A DNA stretch of 31,175 bases. It comes from a virus. Position 1 is the stretch's first letter, and every line of letters begins with the position of its first letter. The stretch lies in the IMG/VR virus record IMGVR_UViG_3300048908_000423, positions 1 to 31,175 of that record. The stretch is one strand, 5' to 3'. Under the pieces are notes generated by a model, which was given only the letters and a program-made list of their open reading frames with translations, ran no database searches and was not told where the DNA came from. The position numbers and the translations under genes were made by a program. Below are positions 8,112 to 15,151 of the stretch, in pieces.

Positions 8112-9854
8112 TCATCCGCCATAGCCCTCGGGCCAGGACGTTCCGCCGCCGCTATCCGGCGCAGCGGGCACGTCATGCAGGCGGCAGTCGAGATAGGAGC
8201 GCGTGCGCTTTTCATCGCGCGTGAATCGCTTTTTCATCTCCAGCCCGAATTTCGTCTCCGCGCGCGGCCGGAGCGCATTGGCGGCGGACCAGTTGACATA
8301 GGCCATGTACATCGCCCGGGCGCCCACGCTCTGGCCTGGCTCGACCTCGACGCAATCGGCGACGAAGCGCCCGATCGGGTCCATGTCCTCGCGATAGGAT
8401 TCGGTCGCCTTCTCGATATCCGGCGCGACGACGAGGCCATGCGCCAGAAAATCCAGCGCGCCCGCGATCAGCCAGTTCAGGATGCCCGGCCCCTCGGTCA
8501 AAAGGTCCGCGACCATTTCTTCCAGATCGCGCCGCTCTTCCTTCGGGATCGTGACCGACCAATGCACCACCAGCATGCGCCGCCAGATGCCATTGTCGGT
8601 CCCGTCGATGCGCGGAAAGCCGTTGCCGCTCATATGCGGCGTCGCGCGGTTCTTGAACTCGTAAAACCCTTTGAACAGGGTGCGCACCGGGAAGGCCTCG
8701 CCGCCGGTCAGACGCTTCACAAGGTCTTCCTGCAACGCCTTGCCTTCGGCCAGTTCCAGCACACGAACCATGCGCTTGCCGAACAGCCGCTCGATATCGG
8801 GCGATGGCCCGCCTGCCGCGCGCTCGCCGCCGCCGGAGATCGATTCTGCCGGCAGGCCGATGGCGAAACTCTCGCCGAGCAGCCGGGTCAATGTCTCCAG
8901 AAAGACTGATTTGCCATTGGCGCCGAAGCCATGATGGAACATCAGATATTGAAGATTGAAGCCGAACAGCGCCGTCCCGCAATATTGCTGCACCGTCCGC
9001 AGTTTCACGGCATCGGGCATGCAGCGCGCCAGAAAGGCCAGCCATTTTTTCGGGACGGCCTTCGGCTCATAGGGATACGGGATGACGCCGGTCAGAAGAT
9101 CCTCGCGCCGGTGGCCCGAAATGACTTCGACGCGCGACTTATAGATCGGCGCTTCGGCCGACCCCGGGTCTTCCTCGCCCCGGATAAATCGCAGCGTGTG
9201 AGTCAGCGTCGCCGCGAGAAAGGCGTCGGCGTTGAAATCGTCGGGCGAGCGGCGCAGATGCGGCGCGGCCATCTTCAACATGTTGTCGCAGCGCGCCGTA
9301 TTCTTGCTCGTCACGGCGAAGCTCCGCCGCGCCGCCTTGCGTCTTGCCAGCGCCTTGCGGGCGTCATTGGCGCGTGAAAGCAGTGCTTTGGCGTCCTTGC
9401 CGCCGTCCTCCGGGTCAATACCCTCGGCGGCCTTCACCGCCGCCAGCTCGTCCGGCGTATGCCTGAGATATTCCGCCTCCTGGGCGATCCGGCCGCCGAG
9501 CTGCTGCGCGACGATCTGCGCCATGGCCTCGCCGGACGGCTGGTCCCAATGCGTCCCGCCCCAAACCAGATAGGCCCCGCCCGAAACGCCGCTCTGCGCC
9601 ATGACACAGAGGTCGCGCCCAAAATGCTCGCGCAGCCGCTTGCCATTGTCCGTGTCGGAATGATCGAACCGCGCACAAAGCTCCACCACCTTGGGGTCAG
9701 CGCCAGAATCCCCAGCATCGGACGGCCCAAGCGAATCGCAAGGGTCCGGCTCACCGCCCCCTTCATCGGGCGGCTGGCGCACGCCAGAGTGAGACGAAAC
9801 CGCCGCCCCCTCGATCATGTCCGCAATGCGCTTGTGAGGATCGACCGAATTCAT
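8112..9854 (-). CDS. D5/P4-family replicative helicase (phage/plasmid primase C-terminal type)
   Basis: This is a superfamily 3 AAA+ helicase that should unwind the phage origin. The 580-residue protein has a D5_N-like region near residues 65-105 (DNGKRLREHFGRDL and LVWGGTHWD). The Walker A is GFGANGKS at about 309-316, followed by an acidic/sensor region (LELAEGKALQEDLVKRLTGGE) and an arginine-containing GTDNGIWRRMLVV segment typical of the P4/D5 family. No zinc finger or Toprim domain is present; those lie in a separate gene at 11699-12940. The ATG at 9854 is chosen over one at 9896 because it has GGAATG upstream. Its 3' end adjoins the iteron array, its probable target. Confidence 0.9.
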   Translation of the reverse strand: MNSVDPHKRIADMIEGAAVSSHSGVRQPPDEGGGEPDPCDSLGPSDAGDSGADPKVVELCARFDHSDTDNGKRLREHFGRDLCVMAQSGVSGGAYLVWGGTHWDQPSGEAMAQIVAQQLGGRIAQEAEYLRHTPDELAAVKAAEGIDPEDGGKDAKALLSRANDARKALARRKAARRSFAVTSKNTARCDNMLKMAAPHLRRSPDDFNADAFLAATLTHTLRFIRGEEDPGSAEAPIYKSRVEVISGHRREDLLTGVIPYPYEPKAVPKKWLAFLARCMPDAVKLRTVQQYCGTALFGFNLQYLMFHHGFGANGKSVFLETLTRLLGESFAIGLPAESISGGGERAAGGPSPDIERLFGKRMVRVLELAEGKALQEDLVKRLTGGEAFPVRTLFKGFYEFKNRATPHMSGNGFPRIDGTDNGIWRRMLVVHWSVTIPKEERRDLEEMVADLLTEGPGILNWLIAGALDFLAHGLVVAPDIEKATESYREDMDPIGRFVADCVEVEPGQSVGARAMYMAYVNWSAANALRPRAETKFGLEMKKRFTRDEKRTRSYLDCRLHDVPAAPDSGGGTSWPEGYGG

Positions 9855-9907
9855 GCGGACAACATTCCAAAACAAGGGCCAGACCGTGCCCCGCAAGCCC
9901 TGATAAA

Positions 9908-9961
9908 TCGCACATAAAAGGACGATTTACGCTTGCACGTCGCACATGAATGTGCGATAAA
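9908..9961 (+). promoter_or_regulatory. hicAB promoter with operator palindrome
   Basis: A -35 box TTGCAC (9933-9938) and -10 box GATAAA (9956-9961) are separated by exactly 17 bases. The spacer and -10 carry a perfect palindrome TCGCACAT-GA-ATGTGCGA (9940-9957), and a third copy of the half-site TCGCACAT lies at 9908-9915. HicB antitoxins with a helix-turn-helix repress their own promoter, so this is the expected operator. Transcription would start about 20 bases before the hicA ATG. Confidence 0.75.
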
Positions 9962-9987
9962 CAATTCATCGAAACCGGAGACGGGGG

Positions 9988-10182
9988 ATGAATAGAGACA
10001 AGCTAATTCGTGAACTTCGCAAATATGCCAAAGATCATGATCTTGACTTTGCGGTGGACACGAAGAAGGGCAAAGGTTCCCACTATGGCGTGAGGCTCGG
10101 CGACAAGAAAACCACCGTCCAGAGCGACATAGACGAGTTCCGAGCCGCAAGAATAAAAAAGCAACTGGGCGTGGCCGAATAG
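9988..10182 (+). CDS. hicA: HicA-family mRNA interferase toxin
   Basis: HicA toxins are small dsRBD-fold ribonucleases that cut mRNA and halt growth until neutralised by HicB. This 64-residue protein has the family's architecture: an N-terminal helix (RDKLIRELRKYAKDH), two basic strands, and the glycine-Ser-His motif KGKGSHYGVRLG with the catalytic His at residue 32. It is followed by a C-terminal helix and is encoded just upstream of hicB. The ATG at 9988 has GGAGACGGGGG before it. Length is within the usual 55-90 residues. It is encoded on the plus strand between leftward phage genes and has its own promoter. Confidence 0.87.
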   Translation: MNRDKLIRELRKYAKDHDLDFAVDTKKGKGSHYGVRLGDKKTTVQSDIDEFRAARIKKQLGVAE

Positions 10183-10189
10183 GCCACGC
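10169..10189 (+). promoter_or_regulatory. Hairpin at the hicA stop codon
   Basis: A perfect 8-base stem GCGTGGCC/GGCCACGC with loop GAATA contains the hicA stop codon TAG. It lies between toxin and antitoxin genes, with 70 bases of A-rich sequence before the hicB GTG. It could stabilise or pause the transcript and so tune the toxin-to-antitoxin ratio. The following bases (TTCCCCC) are not a classical terminator T-run. Confidence 0.45.
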
Positions 10190-10258
10190 TTCCCCCGATC
10201 CGATACAAGCAACTTCAAAAGATGAAAATAGAAAAAAGGCCATAAAGGATAAACAGTC

Positions 10259-10702
10259 GTGTCGAAGAACACCATCAACTGGACCTATGGGGTCCGCATA
10301 ACGCCGGAGGGCCGCGATTTCGTGGTGTCCGTGCGCGATCTGCCCGAGGTGACCACCTCCGGCGATAATCTTGAACAGGCGCTCGACCTTGCGGCCGACG
10401 CCATCGACGTCATCGTGCAAATGCGCATGGAAGACGGCGACGACCTGCCGGCTCCCTCGCCTGTTCGTAAGGGCGAGCATCCGGTTTCGCCGCCGGCGAC
10501 GACAGCCGCCAAGGCGACGCTCTACCAGGCATGGCGGGAGACCGGCATTACCAAGGTCGAACTCGCGGCGCGTCTCGGCGCCGCCGAGAACCAGGCGCGC
10601 CGCCTGCTCGACGTCAAGCACGCCAGCACGCTGGCCGCGCTCGAAAAGGCTACGCGCGCCATGGGCTATCAGCTCGTCGTCTCGGCGCGAAAAATCGCCT
10701 GA
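10259..10702 (+). CDS. hicB: HicB-family antitoxin with helix-turn-helix
   Basis: This protein neutralises HicA and represses the pair's promoter. The N-terminal 60 residues have the degenerate RNase H-like HicB fold (WTYGVRITPEGRDFVVSVRDLPE, then the SGDNLEQALDLAADAIDVIV helix). After a proline-rich linker, residues about 85-140 form a helix-turn-helix DNA-binding domain (VELAARLGAAENQARRLLD). Total length is 147 residues. The GTG start at 10259 has AAAGGA eight bases upstream. The 76-base gap after hicA contains the hairpin. The gene ends just before a hairpin shared with the convergent methyltransferase gene. Confidence 0.9.
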   Translation: MSKNTINWTYGVRITPEGRDFVVSVRDLPEVTTSGDNLEQALDLAADAIDVIVQMRMEDGDDLPAPSPVRKGEHPVSPPATTAAKATLYQAWRETGITKVELAARLGAAENQARRLLDVKHASTLAALEKATRAMGYQLVVSARKIA

Positions 10703-10710
10703 TTGAAACG

Positions 10711-10735
10711 TGGAGGCGGTCATTGGCCGCCTCCA
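10711..10735. terminator. Bidirectional terminator hairpin between hicB and the methyltransferase gene
   Basis: A perfect 9-base stem TGGAGGCGG/CCGCCTCCA with loop TCATTGG sits between the convergent hicB and methyltransferase genes. Its loop contains the methyltransferase stop codon. The T-rich tail is weak in both directions, but placement and stem strength fit a shared terminator. Confidence 0.65.
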
Positions 10736-11322
10736 TTCTGTCGCCACGACATCCGGCGTAATTCGATTGCCCTTTCGCCTCGCGTCGCCGCCTCGAACAC
10801 GAACCAGGCGAATGGAACGCCGGCGACATTGATCTTTTTCCCCGCCCAGCCCTCGCGGTGCATAGTCGGCAAACGCTCGATCCCCGCCCAGACGCGCGAG
10901 AGCTGGGCGTCGATCAAATCGGAGCGCCCTGCCCCTTCGAGCGCCATCAGGCGCAGAAGAACGATGACGCGCGGGGCCAGTTTTAGGCCGTGACGGATGA
11001 AGTCGTTCGCCAGCTTGTAGGGCGGATTGGTCACGATAATCTCGACGCCATCGGGCGCGCGATGTTCCATCAGGAAATCGACCGGCGTCAGGATGCCAGC
11101 GTCGGCGCCCTCGTGCGCCACCAGGTCGAACGAAGTCACCTTGTGCCCCGCCGCCGCCAGCTCGCGCGCAATTGCGCCGCGCCCAGCGCAGGGCTCCCAC
11201 ACATGGCGCGGCGAGCTCAAGCAAGGCTCGACCCGCAGCAGCGCATGGACCGCGCAGGCTGGCGTTTCGTAAAGGTCGTCTTTCCGGTCTGCCAATGCGT
11301 GGCGGGACGCGCCCTGTTTCAA
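10720..11322 (-). CDS. Adenine-specific DNA methyltransferase-like protein
   Basis: This class I SAM-dependent enzyme probably methylates adenine in phage DNA, which can protect it from host restriction. It has a SAM-binding motif I (VWEPCAGRGAIARELAAAG), an acidic motif II (VTSFDLVAHEGAD), and the amino-methylase catalytic motif NPPY in IIVTNPPYKLANDF. At 200 residues it is short, without an obvious separate target-recognition domain, as in many phage orphan methylases. The start is taken as TTG at 11322, which overlaps the upstream stop as TTGA and has GGAGG seven bases before it. A TTG at 11340 is the alternative. It is the last gene of the leftward early operon. Confidence 0.85.
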   Translation of the reverse strand: MKQGASRHALADRKDDLYETPACAVHALLRVEPCLSSPRHVWEPCAGRGAIARELAAAGHKVTSFDLVAHEGADAGILTPVDFLMEHRAPDGVEIIVTNPPYKLANDFIRHGLKLAPRVIVLLRLMALEGAGRSDLIDAQLSRVWAGIERLPTMHREGWAGKKINVAGVPFAWFVFEAATRGERAIELRRMSWRQNGGGQ

Positions 11323-11702
11323 AGCGTGGCCTCCACGCAAATCGCCGCCGGCGAGGAATAGCAGGAGGAAACCGCGCGCGCCGCGTTCATCAGCCGCCGC
11401 GCATTGGCGCCCGCGACCGCCGGATCGCCGGGCGGTATGTCCAGCTCCCCAAACCCTTGGCGATAGCCGGCGCGCTTGAGATCGAGCAGGTGCAGCAGCG
11501 AGGCCGCGCGCGGATCGGAGGGCGAAACCTCCAAGTCGGGGGAGTCGACCCGCTTCAGTCCAAGGGCATGGGCGCGCTGACGCACGGCGGCTTCAGTGCG
11601 GCCGGGCAGCGCGCGAACGATCGAAGGCACCAGCACGCCGCGCCGATACAGATCGCGCAGCACGGCGTGTTCTTGGTCGGTCCATCCTGGCCCTCCACTC
11701 AT
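11319..11702 (-). CDS. Myb/SANT-like DNA-binding protein
   Basis: A 127-residue protein. The first 50 residues form a three-helix DNA-binding unit (GWTDQEHAVLRDLYRRGVLVPSIV, then RTEAAVRQRAHALGLKR) resembling Myb/SANT or GcrA-like domains, common in alphaproteobacterial phages. The remainder has no recognisable domain. The start overlaps the primase stop as ATGA, and its own TGA overlaps the methyltransferase TTG, so the three genes are translationally coupled. It may regulate transcription or act with the neighbouring methylase; neither can be shown from the sequence. Confidence 0.75.
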   Translation of the reverse strand: MSGGPGWTDQEHAVLRDLYRRGVLVPSIVRALPGRTEAAVRQRAHALGLKRVDSPDLEVSPSDPRAASLLHLLDLKRAGYRQGFGELDIPPGDPAVAGANARRLMNAARAVSSCYSSPAAICVEATL

Positions 11703-12940
11703 GCAGATACTCCCTGCTGGGCGCGGCCTTCGTCGGCCACCGACAACCCAATCGCGTCATGGACGCGCGCCGGCGGCGCGGGCTCGTGGCCCTGCAAAAC
11801 ATCGTTGAAATCCAGCCCCGCCGGAGCCATGACGATGCGAATGTGCAGCCCCGGTCGCGCATAGCGGTTGCGCGCCCGCTTCATCGCCTGTTCGGTCGTG
11901 AACGGGTCGGAATCGCCGTCTCCGAGCAGAACCAAATCCTCGACGCTCGACGGAATCAGGATCCCCGGCGCATCGAAATCCGGGACTTCGCCCGGAACCT
12001 TCTGCGCGCGGCCATTCGCCGTCTTGAGAAACGGATGCGGGACGCTGGCGAGCGCCTTGCCGCCCAGATTGCCGAGATCGACCGAAGACCAGAACGCGTC
12101 CGACGCCCGCAAACGGCCCGCGCGCAGCAAAGCGGTCGCCACCGACAACACGGTCTCGATACCCTCGCCGATAAACAGCCGTTTCGGTTCGAGCGGGCCG
12201 CGCAGCACGATATGGCCGCCAGATTTCGAGCCGCGAATTTTCTTCGCCGGGAGCGAAGCGCCGGTATCGGGATCGACGACGCGCGCCTTGCGCGACGCGT
12301 CCGACGAAAGATAGGTCACATGGACGGCGGAAAAGCCGCCGTCATTGTCGCGCACCGCCGCAAGCATGGCGGGCCCGCGAAATAACACGCGCGGCTCGCG
12401 CCGGCCGGCGTCGTCAAGCTTTTCGCCGTGGAAATAGGGAACTGCCCGCGCGCCGCGAACATCCGCCGTCGACGGCAATGCGCAGGCCCTCGCGCGCAAA
12501 TAGTCCTCGACTTCATCACGCGAAAACGCCGCGCCCTGGTCCCAGAGCCGCCGCGCGCGCGCGATCTCCTGCTCGCGATAATAAGCGGCCGCGCGCTCGC
12601 GCTTTTCCGCCTCCGCCTGGCGCTTGCGCTCCAGCCGCGCCGCCTCTTCCGGGTCGATCTGAGCGGCGCCGCCCAGAAATTGGACAGCCGCCCGAAAATC
12701 CAGCCCCTTGACCTTCTGGACCAAAGCGAGCGCATCGCCACCCTCGGAACAGGCCGCGCAAACCCATTTGTCGCCCTTGATCTCGAACCGCGTCGTGGTC
12801 TTGGAGCCGCCGCAGAGCGGGCAAGACCCCATCATGCTCTTGCCATGGCGGCGAAGCACCGCGCCGAGATCGGTCGCCAGCTTGACGAGATCGACCCGCG
12901 CTTTCAGATCCTCGATCTGCGCTTCCGAGAGTCGGCTCAT
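11699..12940 (-). CDS. DNA primase with CHC2-type zinc finger and Toprim domain
   Basis: This protein makes RNA primers for phage DNA replication. The 413-residue product has an N-terminal zinc finger with Cys40-x2-Cys43 and Cys61-x2-Cys64 (CPLCGG and CAAC), a charged helical linker (about 95-150), and a Toprim catalytic core with Glu259 in LFIGEGIETVLS and the DxD pair Asp341/Asp343 in LLGDGDSD. It lacks a helicase domain; that function is supplied by the D5-type gene at 8112-9854. ATGA overlaps join it to the genes on both sides. Confidence 0.9.
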   Translation of the reverse strand: MSRLSEAQIEDLKARVDLVKLATDLGAVLRRHGKSMMGSCPLCGGSKTTTRFEIKGDKWVCAACSEGGDALALVQKVKGLDFRAAVQFLGGAAQIDPEEAARLERKRQAEAEKRERAAAYYREQEIARARRLWDQGAAFSRDEVEDYLRARACALPSTADVRGARAVPYFHGEKLDDAGRREPRVLFRGPAMLAAVRDNDGGFSAVHVTYLSSDASRKARVVDPDTGASLPAKKIRGSKSGGHIVLRGPLEPKRLFIGEGIETVLSVATALLRAGRLRASDAFWSSVDLGNLGGKALASVPHPFLKTANGRAQKVPGEVPDFDAPGILIPSSVEDLVLLGDGDSDPFTTEQAMKRARNRYARPGLHIRIVMAPAGLDFNDVLQGHEPAPPARVHDAIGLSVADEGRAQQGVSA

Positions 12941-13233
12941 AACCCGCGCCCTTCGGTCGGGATTTCCTCGTCATGCGTCGTGCGCGTCTTGCCGCTTTGC
13001 TCGGTGTGCGAGCCAATGACGCTCCCTCGGCAATCGACGAAATAGTGAAACCGTCCATCGTCGGAAAAGCGAAAAACGGTACAACCATCAATGCTCAAAA
13101 GCGGCGCGACCGAGGCTTGAACTTCATCCCGGTAGCGCTGCGCTTCCGCCCTTCTTTCTTCCGGCGTTGGATCGTGGTGGAAGTAGATGGCGGCGCCGAT
13201 CATGGCGGCAATGGCGAGGAAGAAAGGCATCAC
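12937..13233 (-). CDS. Small membrane-anchored phage protein
   Basis: A 98-residue protein with an N-terminal hydrophobic helix (MMPFFLAIAAMIGAAIYF) acting as a signal anchor, a charged helical stretch, then a compact domain with two cysteines (GCTVFRFSDDGRFHYFVDCRG). Small phage proteins with this cysteine-flanked aromatic pattern recur in phage genomes; the role is unknown. It overlaps the primase start by ATGA and the preceding gene's stop in the same way. Confidence 0.75.
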   Translation of the reverse strand: MMPFFLAIAAMIGAAIYFHHDPTPEERRAEAQRYRDEVQASVAPLLSIDGCTVFRFSDDGRFHYFVDCRGSVIGSHTEQSGKTRTTHDEEIPTEGRGL

Positions 13234-13556
13234 AACAGCCCTCCGACCACGGCCAAAGTCATGATGAAAAGCAGATACCAGAAGCCGATATCCCGCTCGC
13301 GCAGCCAGGCCGCGACGCGCCGATGCAGAGCCTTCCGCCGAGGCCGAGCCGGCGAAAGCCGCACATCCGCGGAAGCCCCGCGCCAGATGCGCTCAGCCTG
13401 ATCGGGCGCGCGCTCGACGACGACGGACGCCAGCGCCCCGACCATAGCAATCAGCGCCTTCTCCCGATCGGCGACGACGACCGCATCGAGGACCACGCCA
13501 TATTGCTTGCGAACCACGTCATAGAACCGAGCTGCCGCGTCGTTCGTCTCAATCAT
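13230..13556 (-). CDS. Small protein with C-terminal membrane helix
   Basis: I do not recognise a family. The 108 residues contain an N-terminal helical region (AARFYDVVRKQYGVVLDAVVVADREKAL), a basic middle (RPRRKALHRRVAAWLRERD) and a C-terminal hydrophobic segment FWYLLFIMTLAVVGGLL, so it is probably tail-anchored with the basic side in the cytoplasm. It is coupled to both neighbours by ATGA overlaps in the leftward early operon. Confidence 0.7.
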   Translation of the reverse strand: MIETNDAAARFYDVVRKQYGVVLDAVVVADREKALIAMVGALASVVVERAPDQAERIWRGASADVRLSPARPRRKALHRRVAAWLRERDIGFWYLLFIMTLAVVGGLL

Positions 13557-13780
13557 CCGGCCCTCCGCATTTCCTCGGAAATCACCCGCGCATAAGCGCC
13601 CCAGAAGCCGTCATTCGAACCATCGAGCAGCGCCGCCAACCGTTCAGGACGCAGGCCCAGCGCGCGGCGGATGCGCGATGGCGGCCATCCAGCCCGCGCC
13701 ATGTTGCGCGCCGCCGAAACCTTTGGACGTTCCGCGATGACGACGATGCGCCGCCCACGAACGATCAGCGTCGAGATCAC
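13553..13780 (-). CDS. Small basic protein with helix-turn-helix-like segment
   Basis: This is a 75-residue, arginine-rich protein. Residues about 30-55 (GWPPSRIRRALGLRPERLAALLDG) look like a helix-turn-helix with the turn at ALGLRPE, so DNA binding is possible. No known family was recognised. It overlaps both neighbours by four bases (ATGA), as do the other genes of this operon. Confidence 0.68.
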   Translation of the reverse strand: MISTLIVRGRRIVVIAERPKVSAARNMARAGWPPSRIRRALGLRPERLAALLDGSNDGFWGAYARVISEEMRRAG

Positions 13781-14061
13781 GACGCGGCTCCCTTCTCCCC
13801 TCGCGGGAGAAGGTGGCGCGAAACGCCGGATGAGGGGGCCAGAAGTCCAGATGAGGAGGCCGACCCCGGATCGCCGCCAGCCGCGAGCGCGCGCACAAAT
13901 TCTTCATGCGAGCGGATGCGAAACGCATCGCCCTGGCGCGTCAAAGCCTCGGCGCGCGCATAAGCCCGGTCTGCCGCCGCTCGAAATCGTCTCGCGCGGC
14001 GGCGATGCCACAAATCGGGGCGCGTCCACTGGCTGAGCCAGAGCGCCAAGGTAAACCTCAT
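13777..14061 (-). CDS. Small arginine-rich protein whose C-terminus is encoded by a repeat element
   Basis: This 94-residue protein starts at an ATG (14061) with GGGGGA six bases upstream. A TTG at 14073 is the longer alternative. The first 65 residues are helical and arginine-rich (WLSQWTRPDLWHRRRARRFRAAADRAYARAEAL). The last 25 residues (SSGVSRHLLPRGEKGAAS end) are translated from the palindromic element at 13791-13838. That tail is probably a later addition that displaced the original C-terminus. The stop still overlaps the next gene's start as ATGA. Function unknown. Confidence 0.65.
   Translation of the reverse strand: MRFTLALWLSQWTRPDLWHRRRARRFRAAADRAYARAEALTRQGDAFRIRSHEEFVRALAAGGDPGSASSSGLLAPSSGVSRHLLPRGEKGAAS
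13791..13838 (+). repeat. REP-like palindromic element inside a reading frame
   Basis: An 8-base stem CCTTCTCC/GGAGAAGG (13791-13813) is followed by a small GGCG-CGAAA-CGCC hairpin and the sequence CGGATGAGGGGG. This is the layout of short palindromic elements common between genes in Hyphomicrobiales. Half of the same element occurs at 3524-3552 in the opposite orientation. Here it lies within the C-terminal codons of a small gene. Confidence 0.75.
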
Positions 14062-14078
14062 CAAATCCCCCAACAGGG

Positions 14079-14498
14079 TCAGGTCGAGCCCTCGCGGGCC
14101 TCCCGAAGTTTCGAGTGCAAAGCAGCGGATCGCCGCTCAAGGTCGGCAAGCTCGGCGCGCGCCAAAGCATCGACGGCCCAGGCGGGCGGCGACGTCATGA
14201 CGGCGACGAGGAATTCCACATTCCACAAGCTGATCATTCTGCCGCAGGCGTCGAAATCCGGCCGGGACTTGCCCGCGAGCCAGTTTTCAACCGTGCGATG
14301 CGAGAGCCCCAAAGCCGCTCCAGCCGATTTGGCCGTATCGTGCGGGAAGCGCATCCGCAGAAAATCCCGCAACTTTGCGGGCTCGAACCCGCAAAGTTGC
14401 GTATTGGAACACGTAGATTTGCCCATCGAACTGCCCGATTGTTGGCCGGACTGATGAGCAACGCGAAAGGACGAGCAAGAAAATGCAGTGGAGACCAT
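14079..14498 (-). CDS. Helix-turn-helix protein heading the leftward early operon
   Basis: This 139-residue protein has a central helix-turn-helix (LRDFLRMRFPHDTAKSAGAALGLSHRTVENWLAGKSRPD, about residues 43-80) that resembles an XRE-like domain. It is followed by a conserved-looking WNVEFLVAVM segment and a C-terminal charged helix (DLERRSAALHSKLREAREG). Proteins of this layout are frequent in alphaproteobacterial phages. The ATG at 14498 has GGGGAG six bases upstream; an ATG at 14426 is the alternative. Two 12-base palindromes lie inside the 5' coding region, which suggests autoregulation. It ends six bases before the ribosome-binding site of the next small gene. Confidence 0.75.
   Translation of the reverse strand: MVSTAFSCSSFRVAHQSGQQSGSSMGKSTCSNTQLCGFEPAKLRDFLRMRFPHDTAKSAGAALGLSHRTVENWLAGKSRPDFDACGRMISLWNVEFLVAVMTSPPAWAVDALARAELADLERRSAALHSKLREAREGST
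14368..14401. promoter_or_regulatory. Paired palindromes within the helix-turn-helix gene
   Basis: CGCAACTTTGCG (14368-14379) and CGCAAAGTTGCG (14390-14401) are each near-palindromic (CGCAA-N2-TTGCG) and are reverse complements of each other. Their centres are 22 bases apart, two helical turns. Together with flanking GG/CC they form a perfect 14-base stem with a 6-base loop (CTCGAA). This geometry suits cooperative binding of two dimers, or an RNA hairpin in the leader of the operon. Confidence 0.55.
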
Positions 14499-14578
14499 CA
14501 CAAGCTCCCCTGCGATGCGGTCGAAACGTGCGGGAACACGTCGCGGCCGGGGACACGAACAAACAAACGAACAAGACG

Positions 14579-14707
14579 ATGAAGGATGAAACGGAACGCG
14601 CCGCTCGGCTTGGCAAGGCCCGGGCGGCGCTGACCGCCGCATTGACCCGGCTGACAAGTGCCGAAAATGGATTTCGCGCCCATCACGACGCCACCGCGAT
14701 CGATTGA
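14579..14707 (+). CDS. Very small charged helical protein
   Basis: A possible 42-residue protein, MKDETERAARLGKARAALT at its start, predicted to be a single amphipathic helix. It is encoded divergently from the leftward operon and ahead of the 99-residue plus-strand gene. The ribosome-binding site is weak, so the gene is uncertain. No family recognised. Confidence 0.4.
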   Translation: MKDETERAARLGKARAALTAALTRLTSAENGFRAHHDATAID

Positions 14708-14774
14708 CGCCTCTGGCGCGCGAGTGTGGAAAGAACGATGCTCGCGCTGACCGAAATTTGAGAAGGCGTGAGGA

Positions 14775-15074
14775 ATGACCAAGGATTTTGATCAATGGGC
14801 GGCGCTACAAGGGCGCTTTCTGGCGCTCGAAAGCGCCCTGACCCAGCTGGCGTTTCGCTGGGTCCTGACCCAACCTCACCCGCCGACAGCGTTATCCGGC
14901 TTTTTGCGGCCCCTGGAAGAAGACGCCGCAAATATGAGCCGCGACCCCGAAAATCATCCGGACGCGATGGAAGCCATGCGGCTGACCATTCAAGGAATGG
15001 GCGAGGCGCTGGAGGCTGGCCTGCACAAAGCAGCTTTACTCCGTGCAACGCCCGACAATTCGGGGCGGTCTTAA
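14775..15074 (+). CDS. Small helical protein, function unknown
   Basis: This 99-residue protein begins MTKDFDQWAALQGRFLALES. It is mostly helical, with a central WVLTQPHPPTALSGFLRPLEED segment and a second helix (AMRLTIQGMGEALEAGL). The ATG has a good GGCGTGAGGA site immediately before it. It is convergent with the Cro-like gene and divergent from the leftward operon. I do not recognise the family. The strong start signal and plausible composition favour a real gene. Confidence 0.68.
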   Translation: MTKDFDQWAALQGRFLALESALTQLAFRWVLTQPHPPTALSGFLRPLEEDAANMSRDPENHPDAMEAMRLTIQGMGEALEAGLHKAALLRATPDNSGRS

Positions 15075-15151
15075 CCGACTGCGGGTCCGCGCTCATCGCA
15101 CGCCCTCGACATTAAAACCGGGCTTCCGCTCCGATGCTCCAGCTTCGCGCT

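Noticed and set aside
14379-14390. GGGCTCGAACCC, which resembles a tRNA T-arm
   Set aside because: No acceptor, D or anticodon stem surrounds it. It is explained by the inverted repeat inside the helix-turn-helix gene.
14499-14795. N-terminal extension of the helix-turn-helix protein to a start at 14795
   Set aside because: The added 99 residues are arginine/serine/cysteine-rich and overlap the divergent small plus-strand genes. The ATG at 14498 has a strong GGGGAG site.
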